A stretch of 64,000 nt of DNA from Vagococcus hydrophili (GCF_011304195.1 NZ_CP049887.1:806001-870000), one strand, 5' to 3'; positions 18,567 through 28,057 are shown, numbered from the stretch's first letter. The notes: a model not told the origin generated them from the letters alone. Made by a program: numbers and translations.

Positions 18567-19982
18567 ATGTCGACTCATGTTTTATGGTTCAGAAAAGACT
18601 TACGACTTGAAGACAACACTGCTCTTCAAGAAGCTCTAAACTCTTTATCTCCTAACGATAAACTGCTATGTATTTTTCATATCAACGAACAACAGCTACA
18701 TCCTAAAACGCACAGTCATGATTACTTCTTTTCAACGTTAGATCATTTTATCTCGAACGCTAAAGAAAGTAACTTAACTATTCATGTCTTAACAGGAGAA
18801 ATCACCGATGCCTTTGATAGACTACTACAACTTTATCCAGACATTACCAAAGTTTTCTTCAATTTAGATAATCGTGGCTTTGGACAAAAACGAGACTTAA
18901 GTATCACTTCTTTTCTTGAATCAAAAAATATTCAAGTTAATTATTTCGAGGAAAACCACCTTCATCAAGCCGAAACAATCAAAAAACCTGATGGAACACC
19001 ATATAAAATGTTTACACCTTATTATAAACAGTGGCGACAATTACCAAAACGTTCTTTTCAGAAAATTAATTTAAAACAGTACTCTCATCAATTAATCTGT
19101 CATGAGGATAACTTTTTATTAGGAACTCAAGCTCTAAAAGAGTTATTAGCCAATAGAAACACTGATTTTTCAAATATCGTAGGCGAACAACTTGCTAACA
19201 AACAATTAAACACCTTTATCATGGCATATTTAGATAGTTACGACACAACAAGAGATTTTCCCTTTTTAGACAGTACGAGTCGTTTATCTCCTTATCTTTC
19301 AACTGGTACTATTTCTATTCGTAAAATCTATCAAGCTTGTCAACATTTACCTGATAGTAATGGGAAAGAAACCTTTATTAAGGAACTTGCTTGGCGAGAT
19401 TTTTATCATATGATTTATTTTTATCATCCAAATCAATATAAAGAAGAATTGAAAGAAAAGTATCGACAGCTACCTTGGCAACAAGAAAATATCAACTTTG
19501 AAAAATGGACAAATGGACAAACAGGATTTCCTATTATTGATGCAGCGATGAGACAATTAAATGAAACCGGTTGGATGCATAACCGTTTAAGAATGCTAGT
19601 AGCTTCATTTCTGACAAAAGATTTACTCATCGATTGGCGACTAGGGGAACGCTATTTTTCGGAGCAACTCATTGATTATGATGCCGCGAGTAATATTGGT
19701 GGTTGGCAATGGGCCGCCTCCACCGGAACAGATGCCGTTCCATATTTCCGAATTTTTAACCCTACAACACAAGGGCAGAAATTTGATCAACAGGCTGAAT
19801 TTATTAAAAAATTTGTTCCTGAATTAGCTCAACTCCCTAGTAAATATTGCCACGAGCCTTCACTATTACCTATAGAACTTCAGAAAGAGTTGAATTTTGA
19901 GGTTGGTATTAATTACCCTTTGCCTATTGTGGATCATAAGATGGCGAGAAACCGTGTGTTGGAGTGGTTTAAAGAATATTAG
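18567..19982 (+). CDS. phr: Deoxyribodipyrimidine photolyase
   Basis: The 471-residue class I CPD photolyase begins with the antenna-binding alpha/beta domain (VLWFRKDLRLEDN, residues 1-130). The helical FAD domain follows. It includes KELAWRDFYHMI, TGFPIIDAAMRQL with TGWMHNRLRMLVASFLTKDLLIDWRLGE split by one residue, and DYDAASNIGGWQW, the FAD and DNA-lesion contact sequence. The enzyme repairs UV-induced cyclobutane pyrimidine dimers using light. Ribosome site AAAGGAGG is 8 bp before ATG. It is monocistronic with its own terminator. Confidence 0.95.
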   Translation: MSTHVLWFRKDLRLEDNTALQEALNSLSPNDKLLCIFHINEQQLHPKTHSHDYFFSTLDHFISNAKESNLTIHVLTGEITDAFDRLLQLYPDITKVFFNLDNRGFGQKRDLSITSFLESKNIQVNYFEENHLHQAETIKKPDGTPYKMFTPYYKQWRQLPKRSFQKINLKQYSHQLICHEDNFLLGTQALKELLANRNTDFSNIVGEQLANKQLNTFIMAYLDSYDTTRDFPFLDSTSRLSPYLSTGTISIRKIYQACQHLPDSNGKETFIKELAWRDFYHMIYFYHPNQYKEELKEKYRQLPWQQENINFEKWTNGQTGFPIIDAAMRQLNETGWMHNRLRMLVASFLTKDLLIDWRLGERYFSEQLIDYDAASNIGGWQWAASTGTDAVPYFRIFNPTTQGQKFDQQAEFIKKFVPELAQLPSKYCHEPSLLPIELQKELNFEVGINYPLPIVDHKMARNRVLEWFKEY

Positions 19983-19984
19983 AT

Positions 19985-20028
19985 AAAAAATGAGGATGAC
20001 GTAAGAGACTGTCATTCTCATTTTTTTA
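19985..20028 (+). terminator. Bidirectional terminator between phr and the ABC permease
   Basis: AAAAAATGAGGATGAC and GTCATTCTCATTTTTTT form a hairpin with one mismatch and a T-tract. Confidence 0.85.
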
Positions 20029-20029
20029 T

Positions 20030-21184
20030 CTAGTATTTCTTTATTTTAAACTGAGTTCCCACTATCAATCCTAGCATTAAAATACAGCTTATTACCATTA
20101 TCTGCAGTCCCATGCCTAAGTTAACTTGGGCGTTATTAAGCGAACTACTCAACATACCACTTGTACTTCTCAAACTACTTAAATAAGTCGTTGGTAAAAG
20201 GTGAGCTATTTTACTCATTGGCTGTATTACATAAATCAACAACATCGGTGAAACAATTAATATAAGAGAAATAAAGAGAGCTGTTAACTGGTTTCTTAGA
20301 ACATAATTTAACCAATAAACTAACAAGATACAAAACACCAACGCTAGTAGAAATAAAGTGACACTTGGTAAATATAATGTTTGAAGTCCTTGATAATAAA
20401 ACTCTTCCTTAGAAAAGTTATACATCAGAATCGGAAAATCACTTGAACCAAAACCAAATATCAAGCCTGAAACAACCAATGAGAAGAATAGAAAAATAAA
20501 GAAAAGACTACTTCCTACAACAATTCCTAATAATAAATTTTGACTAATATTCTTCATTTTTGAGTACGGGAAAAGAGAAGACTTATTAATTTGTTCGTAA
20601 AATTTTTTTGAGTAGACATGCGTCAATATATAAATCACTGAAATAACAACAATCAGTGGCAACACATGACTTAAACACCACATCATAAAAGTAAATCCCT
20701 TTGTAGGAAAATCAGGATCTTGATAAGGCATATCCTGTATTTTTAAATATTGATAATACATTTTTTCTTTTTTTATTGCTTGTTCAACATCGTGATAGTC
20801 CTCTTTACTACTTTCAAACATTTCCTTATCTTCAGCATTTATTTTTAATAAACGCTCATAGGTAGACTGCCAATTTTCTGAATTCATGTAACTAATCACA
20901 TCTTCTTCTTGTTTTAATCTTTTTTTAGTAGACTCAAGGTCATTTCTTAGATTGTTTATTTCTCCTTCTGTATTTGAGTCCTTTTTTAACTCTTCTGTCT
21001 GTTTTATACTCATTTCTTTATTTTCTTTTATAGAGGTCATTAAATTAGCTCTTAAGCCTGTCTTATCATAATTTGATGCATTAGAAAACAAACAAACCAA
21101 AATTAATACTAAACCTAAAATCACAGGTACATAATTAAATTTATTCTTCAAAATTCCCTTCAACTGAAATTTAAAGTATGCCAT
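20030..21184 (-). CDS. ABC-2-type permease with extracytoplasmic coiled coil
   Basis: This 384-residue membrane protein has one N-terminal helix (residues 16-36), then a roughly 110-residue charged, coiled-coil-like stretch (about 45-165) that should be outside. Five or six hydrophobic helices follow in the C-terminal half. That is an ABC-2 exporter permease layout. It overlaps the ATPase gene by 14 bp and is the last gene of the XRE-ATPase-permease operon. The substrate is unknown, and a lipid, peptide or drug export role is possible. Confidence 0.8.
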   Translation of the reverse strand: MAYFKFQLKGILKNKFNYVPVILGLVLILVCLFSNASNYDKTGLRANLMTSIKENKEMSIKQTEELKKDSNTEGEINNLRNDLESTKKRLKQEEDVISYMNSENWQSTYERLLKINAEDKEMFESSKEDYHDVEQAIKKEKMYYQYLKIQDMPYQDPDFPTKGFTFMMWCLSHVLPLIVVISVIYILTHVYSKKFYEQINKSSLFPYSKMKNISQNLLLGIVVGSSLFFIFLFFSLVVSGLIFGFGSSDFPILMYNFSKEEFYYQGLQTLYLPSVTLFLLALVFCILLVYWLNYVLRNQLTALFISLILIVSPMLLIYVIQPMSKIAHLLPTTYLSSLRSTSGMLSSSLNNAQVNLGMGLQIMVISCILMLGLIVGTQFKIKKY

Positions 21185-21800
21185 TGGAATGCACCTCCAT
21201 AACAGTAGATTCTAAGCTCATGCAATAGTCACACTCACTTATGATGTCTTCTTTATAATGGGAAGAGATGATAATCATTTTATGCTCTTCTTTTACCATT
21301 TTTGAAAGTTGCTCAAACAATTTTCTTCGACTCACTTCATCCAAGCCACTTGTAATCTCATCCATAAACAAATACTTAGCATCACTCACAACATACATCG
21401 CAATGATCAATCTTTGCTTCATCCCGAGTGAATACTTTTTTATTGGTAAATGAATGTATTCCCTCATGTCCCAGTAGTCAATCACCTCTGCTAATTCTTT
21501 AGGCGACTTCCAAGCTTTTTTAACAAAATTCAAATAATCTTTCCCTGACAAATTTTTATCTAGCCACTCAGATAATTCAAAATAAAACATCTCTTTTTTA
21601 CTTTGAGAAACTGCTTTACCCTTAATTTTAATTTCACCCTTTTTAAAAGGAAGTAAGCCTGTGATTGTTCTAAAAAAAGTAGTTTTTCCTGCCCCGTTAA
21701 TCGCTACTAGTCCGTATAAATATCCTAAATCAAATTGGTAACTAAACTCATTAATAATCGGTTTTCTTGAAACGATGGATAGATTGTTTACTTCTAACAT
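21171..21800 (-). CDS. ABC transporter ATPase, short form
   Basis: The 209-residue ATPase contains P-loop NGAGKTTFF, signature-region YSLGMKQRL (LSGGQ replaced by SLGMK, common in ABC-2 exporters), Walker B YLFMDEITSGLD and H-loop IISSHY. It follows the regulator after 12 bp and overlaps the permease. It is shorter than the usual 230-300 residues because it lacks the C-terminal extension. It should pair with the adjacent permease as a homodimeric motor. Confidence 0.88.
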   Translation of the reverse strand: MLEVNNLSIVSRKPIINEFSYQFDLGYLYGLVAINGAGKTTFFRTITGLLPFKKGEIKIKGKAVSQSKKEMFYFELSEWLDKNLSGKDYLNFVKKAWKSPKELAEVIDYWDMREYIHLPIKKYSLGMKQRLIIAMYVVSDAKYLFMDEITSGLDEVSRRKLFEQLSKMVKEEHKMIIISSHYKEDIISECDYCMSLESTVMEVHSNGIL

Positions 21801-21812
21801 CTTCCTTACCTC

Positions 21813-22628
21813 CTAACTATTAATCGACTGATACTCCCTCTCTGAGACTTTTTTAACTTCCAACAACTCTGCTCTATTCACATCTAAATACTCATTAATT
21901 TCTTTTTTTATTTCAGCATCATAGACATAAGAAACACGTTCATCGATTGGCTCCTTAGGCACATCATCTAAGTAGTTCATTTTTTCATCCACCCTAACAA
22001 GCAGGCTTTCAGAATTTTTAATAGGAACATACACAAGAAATGCTTGCTCATCTACATAAACCACGTTCAATATTTCTTCGCCACTTTTTTCATAGGAACC
22101 AGAAATTTTGGTTTTATGATTGAATTTCATATAATTATTTCTAAATTTTGAACCTAAACTTTCTTTTGCCACCATCAAATGAACTTTACCTTCATTTTTC
22201 TCATACAAATAAGTTTCTTTGGGCGCATTCGGGTCTTTCAAATCTGGATAATCCTCTTTAATCACTACTTCTTCCCAATTGTCACTAAAATATTTTTGTT
22301 GAATCATTATTCCTGAAACCCAGATAATATTCAATACAATAAATATTGTAACTAACAGACTAGCTCCTAAAATAATCCGTTGATATCTTTTTTTCAACTT
22401 AGCATCTTTTATAATCTTCTTCTCCATAAAGGTATCTTCTTTTAATAATTCATCTAAACTGATCTCGTAAACTTCACTTAATGTGATTAGACTTTCAATG
22501 TCTGGATAACTTCGCTCGTTTTCCCAATTTGAAATCGTTTGTCTTGAAACATGTAAACTTTGAGCCACTGTTTCCTGCGTCTGCCCTGATTCATTTCTCA
22601 ATTTCTTTAATCTTTCACCGAATTTCAT
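21813..22628 (-). CDS. Membrane-anchored XRE-family regulator with external domain
   Basis: The 271-residue protein has an XRE helix-turn-helix at residues 1-60 (RLKKLRNESGQTQETVAQ, VSRQTISNWENERSYPD). A single membrane helix follows around residues 84-105 (IILGASLLVTIFIVLNIIW), and then a 160-residue C-terminal domain that should face outward. ATG 22628 is chosen over the GTG at 22655 because AGGAAAGG precedes it and it fits the family start. It heads an operon with an ABC ATPase and permease, so a one-protein transmembrane sensor controlling its own exporter is a reasonable inference. A -10 TATAAT lies at 22680-22675 on this strand. Confidence 0.82.
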   Translation of the reverse strand: MKFGERLKKLRNESGQTQETVAQSLHVSRQTISNWENERSYPDIESLITLSEVYEISLDELLKEDTFMEKKIIKDAKLKKRYQRIILGASLLVTIFIVLNIIWVSGIMIQQKYFSDNWEEVVIKEDYPDLKDPNAPKETYLYEKNEGKVHLMVAKESLGSKFRNNYMKFNHKTKISGSYEKSGEEILNVVYVDEQAFLVYVPIKNSESLLVRVDEKMNYLDDVPKEPIDERVSYVYDAEIKKEINEYLDVNRAELLEVKKVSEREYQSINS

Positions 22629-22798
22629 TTCTACCACAACCTTTCCTGATTTCACTGTAAAATACTTACTTAAATTATACTAGATAAGATAATGGGAATT
22701 CTTTTATTTTCATGTTTTTGTGATGCTTAGAATCTTTGCGAGTTGATTTGATAGGGTTTACTCTAACTCCTCAAATATAAATCACTTGTTTTAAAACA

Positions 22799-22867
22799 GA
22801 AATATTATTCCTTTTAAAAAGAAAATGATATCGTTTTATTGAAATATTATTCCGAACAAGTTATACT
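22799..22867 (+). promoter_or_regulatory. mupG operon promoter with twin 13-bp boxes
   Basis: The sequence GAAATATTATTCC occurs twice, at 22799-22811 and 22841-22853, spaced 42 bp (four helical turns). The second copy overlaps the -35 box TTGAAA (22839-22844), which is followed by 17 bp and TATACT (22862-22867). Each box is a partial palindrome. The RpiR/MurR-type regulator encoded at 26997 is the obvious candidate ligand, but this is inference. Confidence 0.7.
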
Positions 22868-22897
22868 GAAGTCAAATAAATAAAGGAGGCGCTTTAC

Positions 22898-23959
22898 ATG
22901 TTTGGTTTTTCAGTGTTTCTAGGTTCTGACATGTCTCAAGAAACAGAAGACTACCTTATTGAGATGAGTCAAAACGGCTTCGTTGGTATTTTTACTTCTA
23001 TGCACATTCCAGAAGATGATCAATCTCAATACGTTAATCGAATCACTCATCTCGGAAAATTAGCTAAAGAGCAACAACTTAATCTAATGGTTGATATTTC
23101 AACTAAAGGTTTAGCGACTTTAGGCATGGATATCAACGGTGACCTAAACAAGATCAAAAAATTTGGTATTACTGGTCTTAGAATGGATTACGGCATTCCA
23201 ATGGAAACGATCGCTCATGTTTCTCACCAATTAACGGTCGGTCTAAACGCTAGCACCCTGTCACTAGAAGATGTGGCTGAGTTGAAAAAATATGATGCTC
23301 AGTTTTCTAATATGGAATTTTGGCATAATTATTATCCACGCGTTGAAACTGGTTTAGATCGAGATGACTTTATCAAAAAAAATATCTGGCTAAAAGAATT
23401 AGGTGGAAAGATTATTTCATTTACTCCTGGAGATAACGTCTTAAGAGGTCCTCTTTTCTGTGGTTTACCTACATTAGAAGAACATCGTTTCACTCATCCA
23501 CTTGCTGCAGGAATTGATATGCTAACAGAGTGTTTAGTAGATGAGGTTTACATTGGAGATGGACAAATTCTCCCTGAAACCATCTCTCAATTTAAGCATT
23601 ATAAAGAGCATGGTGTCATACAACTCAATAGCCAATTTGTTGCTGAGGAATACCAAGAGCTTTTAACAGGTGTTCATACTAACCGAATGGACCCTGCTCG
23701 AGATGTTGTTAGAAGTCAAGAAGCAAGATTTAAAGATTTACCACTTATCAAGCAACTTAATCCAATTACACGTTTTAAAGGAGCTATCACTTTAGATAAT
23801 CAACTTTACGAACGTTACGCTGGAGAACTACAAATCATAAAAAATGAACTTGCTGCTGATCCTCGCGTCAATGTTATGGGAAGAGTCGTTGATAAGGATT
23901 TAGATTTGATTAAATGGATAACTGCTGGTCAAAAATACCAGTTTATTAGAAAGGATTAG
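22898..23959 (+). CDS. mupG: 6-phospho-N-acetylmuramidase MupG
   Basis: The 353-residue protein matches the DUF871/MupG family: an N-terminal TIM barrel (GFSVFLGSDMSQE, IFTSMHIPEDD) and a C-terminal beta domain (ITRFKGAITLDNQLYERY, NVMGRVVDKD). Known members cleave MurNAc-6-phosphate-GlcNAc, which enters by the PTS, into MurNAc-6P and GlcNAc. It opens the mupG-murQ-murP operon with a GGAGGCG ribosome site, and murQ follows after 3 bp. It acts in cytoplasmic recycling of peptidoglycan sugars. Confidence 0.9.
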   Translation: MFGFSVFLGSDMSQETEDYLIEMSQNGFVGIFTSMHIPEDDQSQYVNRITHLGKLAKEQQLNLMVDISTKGLATLGMDINGDLNKIKKFGITGLRMDYGIPMETIAHVSHQLTVGLNASTLSLEDVAELKKYDAQFSNMEFWHNYYPRVETGLDRDDFIKKNIWLKELGGKIISFTPGDNVLRGPLFCGLPTLEEHRFTHPLAAGIDMLTECLVDEVYIGDGQILPETISQFKHYKEHGVIQLNSQFVAEEYQELLTGVHTNRMDPARDVVRSQEARFKDLPLIKQLNPITRFKGAITLDNQLYERYAGELQIIKNELAADPRVNVMGRVVDKDLDLIKWITAGQKYQFIRKD

Positions 23960-23962
23960 CCG

Positions 23963-24850
23963 ATGGATTTAACTAAATTAACAACTGAGAGAAGAAATGA
24001 TCGTACCATGCATTTAGATGAGTTATCATCTCTTGAAATTTTAACGATCATGAACGAAGAAGATGCTAAAGTACCTTTAGCAATTAAAGAAGAGCTTCCA
24101 ACAATTAATGTTGTTGTTGAGGAAATTATTAAGTCATTTAATAAAGGAGGTCGCTTAATTTATATTGGTGCTGGAACAAGTGGGCGTTTAGGTATTTTAG
24201 ATGCCGCTGAATGCGTGCCAACTTTTGGAACTGATCCTGAAATGGTTCAAGGAATTATTGCTGGTGGAAACTCTGCCATGACCGTTGCGGTTGAAGGCGC
24301 TGAGGATTCTAAAGAACTGGCTATAGAAGATTTGAAAAATATCAAGTTAAACGAAAATGATACAGTGATTGGAATTGCAGCAAGCGGCCGCACACCTTAC
24401 GTGATTGGCGGTCTAGAATATGCTAAGAGTGTTAATGCAACAACAGCTACGATAGCTTGTAACAAAAATGCTGAAATTAGTAACTATGCTAGTTTTCCAA
24501 TCGAAGTAGATGCAGGTGCAGAAGTTTTAACCGGTTCCACAAGATTAAAAGCAGGCACAACGCAAAAATTAATTTTAAACATGTTATCAACTGTTTCAAT
24601 GATTGGTATTGGAAAAGTTTATAACAATTTAATGGTAGACGTTAAAGCAACCAATGAAAAATTAGTGGAACGCTCAAAACGTATTATTATGGAAGCAACA
24701 GGGTGTGATTACCCTACAGCAGAACACACTTTTGAAACATCAAATGAAAATGTCAAACTTGCAATTATTATGATCTTAACTGATGTGACAAAAGAAGAAG
24801 CTTCAGAAAAATTAACTAAGGGAAAAGGTTTTATTAAAAATAGTATTTAA
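23963..24850 (+). CDS. murQ: N-acetylmuramic acid 6-phosphate etherase
   Basis: The 295-residue SIS-domain etherase splits MurNAc-6P into GlcNAc-6P and D-lactate. Diagnostic sequences are YIGAGTSGRLGILDAAECVP, split by family into the AGTSGRLG sugar-phosphate loop and DAAECVPTFG, plus GIAASGRTPYV and GSTRLKAGTTQK. It begins 3 bp after mupG, using AAAGGA in that gene's end as ribosome site, and is followed directly by murP. Confidence 0.95.
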   Translation: MDLTKLTTERRNDRTMHLDELSSLEILTIMNEEDAKVPLAIKEELPTINVVVEEIIKSFNKGGRLIYIGAGTSGRLGILDAAECVPTFGTDPEMVQGIIAGGNSAMTVAVEGAEDSKELAIEDLKNIKLNENDTVIGIAASGRTPYVIGGLEYAKSVNATTATIACNKNAEISNYASFPIEVDAGAEVLTGSTRLKAGTTQKLILNMLSTVSMIGIGKVYNNLMVDVKATNEKLVERSKRIIMEATGCDYPTAEHTFETSNENVKLAIIMILTDVTKEEASEKLTKGKGFIKNSI

Positions 24851-24865
24851 TTGGGGGAAATTAAA

Positions 24866-26290
24866 ATGACAGATCGTATACAAAATATTGCTCAAGGCAT
24901 TTACGATAATGTTGGTGGCATGAAAAACGTGAATAAGATCGTTCACTGTATGACGCGCGTAAGAATGGAAATCGCTGATTACAATCAAGTCGATTTAGAT
25001 AAATTAAAACAAGTTGAAGGTGTTATGGGTGTTGTTGAAGATGACACGTTACAAGTTGTCATTGGACCCGGAACAGTTAATAAAGTAGCTCAAGCAATGG
25101 TTGATATGGCTGGAGTTAAATTGGGCGAGCCAATTACTCATGCTACTTCTGGAAAAGATGCTGTTGAAGCTAAAGCGGCTCAAGTTAAAGCGGATGTTAA
25201 AAAGAAAAACCAAAAACCTTGGTCGAAAGCATTAAAATCAATCGCTAATATTTTTGTTCCTTTAATCCCTGCCTTTGTTGGTGCCGGAATTATCGGCGGG
25301 ATTGCTTCAGTTTTAGGAAACTTAATGACGGCTGGACAAATTAGTGGCGATAACTGGGCACATATTATTACTGTCCTAAAAATCGTTCAAAGTGGTGTCT
25401 TTGCTTATCTTAATATTTATGTTGGTATTAACGCTGCCACAGAATTCGGTGCTTCGCCTAGTTTAGGTGGAGTTATTGGTGGAATTATCATGCTAACAGG
25501 TGTGACGCCTGAAAATCCATTACCAAATATCTTTACAGGTGGTGATTTAAGTCCTAACCAAGGTGGAATTATTGGTGTTATTTTAGCCGTCTTCTTAATG
25601 TCTATGATTGAGAAAAAATTACATAAAGTAGTTCCCGAATCAATTGATATTATTGTCACTCCGACTGTAACACTCTTAACGATGGTAATGATCACTATTT
25701 TCCTAATCATGCCAGTCGCTGGTGCGATTTCAGCTGGTTTAGTTGGTTTCATTAACTGGATTTTAGGTGTTGGTGGTGCTTTTGCTGGATTTATGTTGGG
25801 TGCTTTATTCTTACCAATGGTTATGTTTGGTCTTCACCAAATTTTAACGCCAATCCATTTAGAAATGATCACAAACAATGGTTACACATTATTATTACCT
25901 ATCCTTGCTATGGCTGGTGCTGGTCAAGTTGGGGCTTCAATTGCTCTTTGGGTTCGTTGTCGCAAAAACAAACAATTAACTGAAATGATCAAAGGTGCTT
26001 TACCTGTTGGAATTTTAGGAATTGGTGAACCTTTAATTTACGGTGTAACATTACCTCTTGGCCGTCCATTTATTACTGCTTGTATCGGTGGTGGTATTGG
26101 TGGTGCGGTGATTGGTTTATTTGGTAACGTTGGTGCAACATCGATTGGACCTAGTGGAGTTGCTTTAATTCCTTTAATTAACAATGGTCACATGTTACAA
26201 TATGTTATCGGTCTACTAGCTGCTTACGCTGGTGGCTTCTTAGCAACATACTTCTTTGGAACTAATCCAGAAATGCGAGTTGAACAATAA
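24866..26290 (+). CDS. murP: PTS MurNAc-specific EIIBC component MurP
   Basis: The 474-residue membrane protein has an N-terminal EIIB domain with the phospho-cysteine in IVHCMTRVR (about residue 30) and a C-terminal EIIC domain of the glucose superfamily (about 110-474), including [13 protein letters not shown]. It imports and phosphorylates MurNAc or MurNAc-GlcNAc. No EIIA domain is fused, so EIIA must come from elsewhere, as is usual for MurP. ATG 24866 is used, with GGGGGAAA just upstream. The TTG at 24851 is rejected. Specificity is assigned from the mupG-murQ context. Confidence 0.9.
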   Translation: MTDRIQNIAQGIYDNVGGMKNVNKIVHCMTRVRMEIADYNQVDLDKLKQVEGVMGVVEDDTLQVVIGPGTVNKVAQAMVDMAGVKLGEPITHATSGKDAVEAKAAQVKADVKKKNQKPWSKALKSIANIFVPLIPAFVGAGIIGGIASVLGNLMTAGQISGDNWAHIITVLKIVQSGVFAYLNIYVGINAATEFGASPSLGGVIGGIIMLTGVTPENPLPNIFTGGDLSPNQGGIIGVILAVFLMSMIEKKLHKVVPESIDIIVTPTVTLLTMVMITIFLIMPVAGAISAGLVGFINWILGVGGAFAGFMLGALFLPMVMFGLHQILTPIHLEMITNNGYTLLLPILAMAGAGQVGASIALWVRCRKNKQLTEMIKGALPVGILGIGEPLIYGVTLPLGRPFITACIGGGIGGAVIGLFGNVGATSIGPSGVALIPLINNGHMLQYVIGLLAAYAGGFLATYFFGTNPEMRVEQ

Positions 26291-26291
26291 C

Positions 26292-26927
26292 ATGAAAAAA
26301 GCCGTTATTTTTGATATGGATGGCGTCATTATTCAATCAGAAATATTCTATCTTAAACGCCGAGAACTATTTTTTGAAGAACAAGGAATCATCGTCTCAG
26401 ATGACTTCCAACAAAATACCATAGGCTCAAATCCAAAAGCGATGTTTGAAGCCCTTTTTCCTAATGATTTAGTAAAACAACAAGAAATGCTAGTTGCTTT
26501 TGCTAACTTTAGAAAAGATTTCAAAGTCAATTACTCCGAGATGTTAACTGATCATATTCAGGAAGTCTTAACTTGGTTAAAATCTAATGGTTATAAAGTA
26601 GGTCTAGCTTCTGCTGGTGAGTATCACTCATTAATCCATGTGCTAAAAGATACCAAACTCACCGAATTTTTTGATGTCGTCGTCAGTGGTGCTGATATGC
26701 CTAAGTCAAAACCAGCACCTGATGTTTATCTGGCTGCTGCAAAAAAATTAGGTGTAGACCCAAGCGAGTGTGTTGCCATTGAAGATTCTACTTACGGTAT
26801 TCAAGCAGCCACATCAGCTGGAATAGATTGTTTAGCTTTAAAACCAAAAGACTTTGTCATTAATCAAAGTCAGGCGACAGAGATCATGCTATCTCTTCAA
26901 GAAATTCCAAACTGGTTAACGAGATAG
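26292..26927 (+). CDS. HAD-family phosphatase or phosphomutase in the mur operon
   Basis: The 211-residue protein is a HAD subfamily I enzyme of the beta-phosphoglucomutase type: FDMDGVIIQSE (nucleophile), LASAGE, KSKPAPDVYL (lysine) and IEDSTYGIQAA. It starts 1 bp after the murP stop, so it belongs to the MurNAc operon. The longer frame beginning at 26256 would lie inside murP and is rejected. The substrate may be a sugar phosphate from the recycling pathway. This is contextual inference, as such an enzyme is not part of the standard MurQ pathway. Confidence 0.85.
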   Translation: MKKAVIFDMDGVIIQSEIFYLKRRELFFEEQGIIVSDDFQQNTIGSNPKAMFEALFPNDLVKQQEMLVAFANFRKDFKVNYSEMLTDHIQEVLTWLKSNGYKVGLASAGEYHSLIHVLKDTKLTEFFDVVVSGADMPKSKPAPDVYLAAAKKLGVDPSECVAIEDSTYGIQAATSAGIDCLALKPKDFVINQSQATEIMLSLQEIPNWLTR

Positions 26928-26930
26928 ATT

Positions 26931-26979
26931 TTAAGACATACAACCTTTATAATGAAGTTGTATGTCTTTTATTTTTTTA
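26931..26979 (+). terminator. Intrinsic terminator of the mur operon
   Basis: AAGACATACAAC and GTTGTATGTCTT flank a 12-base loop and are followed by T-rich sequence. The loop contains TATAAT, so part of it might also act as the -10 box of the next gene. Confidence 0.8.
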
Positions 26980-26996
26980 TGAGAGGGCTGTATCCA

Positions 26997-27842
26997 ATGA
27001 AATATAATATTATCTATATCATGAAAGAAAAATTGAATAGTTTGTCAAAAGCAGAAAAGCAATTGGCTCTCTGGATTATGGAAAATCCTCAAGAAGTTAT
27101 TAACATGAGTGTAACGAACCTTGCCAAACAAGCTAATTCAAGCCCTGCAACGATTGTCCGCTTGTGCTACTCTCTTGGTCTGAGTGGTTTTACTGACTTA
27201 AAACTTCAGTTATCAAAAAATCTACCTCAAATCGAGGAAAACCTGCATACAGACATTGTTAAGAACGAAACCATTGATAACATTAAGAAAAAATTGAAGT
27301 TCAATTTAAATAATAGTTTTGAAGAAACCTTTAACTTACTAAATGATGACGTTATTTCTCAAGCAATCGACTACATTGAAGAAAACACAACCATTTTCAC
27401 TTTTGGATTAGGTGCTTCTGGGATTGTTTCTGAGGACATTTATCAAAAGTTCACGAGAATCGGACGCAATGTGATTTTCAGTAAAGACCATCACTTAATG
27501 TCCACCTCTCTTGTAAGTAATTCTTTACCTGGCACATTTATTGCCATCTCTAATTCTGGAGAAAAACAAGAAGTGATTCATTTGGCTCGGATTGCTAAAA
27601 ATCAAAACATTCCAGTCATTGTCATTACAAGCTCTCCTGACTCTAGCTTGGCAGTGATTGCAGATTGCTTGTTGATTACTTCAAGCGGTAGTGAAGCTCC
27701 TATTAGAAGTTCTGCGACGAACTCCATGATGGTCCAACTATTTGCAGCAGACATTTTATTCTCTACCTACGCCTCTAAAAACTATGAGGAAACAATGAAT
27801 AAATTAAATGTCTCAAAACAGATAATTGAGACTTTGAAATAG
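26997..27842 (+). CDS. RpiR-family regulator, MurR-like
   Basis: The 281-residue regulator has an N-terminal RpiR helix-turn-helix (LSKAEKQLALWIMENP, NLAKQANSSPATIVRLC, residues 12-75). A C-terminal SIS sugar-phosphate domain follows (about 110-270; FGLGASGIV, AISNSGEKQEV, ITSSPDSSLA). The start ATG 26997 has AGAGGG 8 bp upstream. The longer frame to 26952 runs into the terminator. Its position after the MurNAc operon points to MurNAc-6P as effector and the twin boxes near mupG as operator. The stop codon TAG lies at the edge of structured repeat array C. Confidence 0.88.
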   Translation: MKYNIIYIMKEKLNSLSKAEKQLALWIMENPQEVINMSVTNLAKQANSSPATIVRLCYSLGLSGFTDLKLQLSKNLPQIEENLHTDIVKNETIDNIKKKLKFNLNNSFEETFNLLNDDVISQAIDYIEENTTIFTFGLGASGIVSEDIYQKFTRIGRNVIFSKDHHLMSTSLVSNSLPGTFIAISNSGEKQEVIHLARIAKNQNIPVIVITSSPDSSLAVIADCLLITSSGSEAPIRSSATNSMMVQLFAADILFSTYASKNYEETMNKLNVSKQIIETLK

Positions 27843-28003
27843 CGTGGTAAAAAAGGCGTTTTGCTCCAAGCAACTGGAGTGAATACTAAATAATTCACGC
27901 TTTTCGAATTGATTAGTATTTGCGAAGTTGCCGCAGGATCTGCCTTTTGAACCCAGACTAAATAGCGTGGTAAAAAAGGTGTTTAAGTCTACGCAACTGG
28001 AGC
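27838..28003 (+). repeat. Structured 3' repeat array C: one unit plus a half-unit
   Basis: The full unit starts with AATAGCGTGG at the regulator's stop codon (27838), and the half-unit starts the same way at 27961, 123 bp later. The unit pairs AAAAAAGGC with GCCTTTT, CTCC with GGA in GGATC, GCAACT with AGTTGC, and AATACTAAATAATTC with GAATTGATTAGTATT around an ACGCTTTTC loop. The inner stem sequence differs from arrays A and B and stays paired. A terminator follows directly. Confidence 0.88.
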
Positions 28004-28053
28004 AAAAAAGAACTAGTAATTAACTCTACACAAGTTAATCACTAGTTCTTTTA
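28004..28053 (+). terminator. Bidirectional terminator after array C
   Basis: AAAAGAACTAGTAATTAACT and AGTTAATCACTAGTTCTTTT form a long stem with one mismatch and A/T tracts on both sides. The convergent binding-protein gene ends at 28058. Confidence 0.88.
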
Positions 28054-28057
28054 TTTT

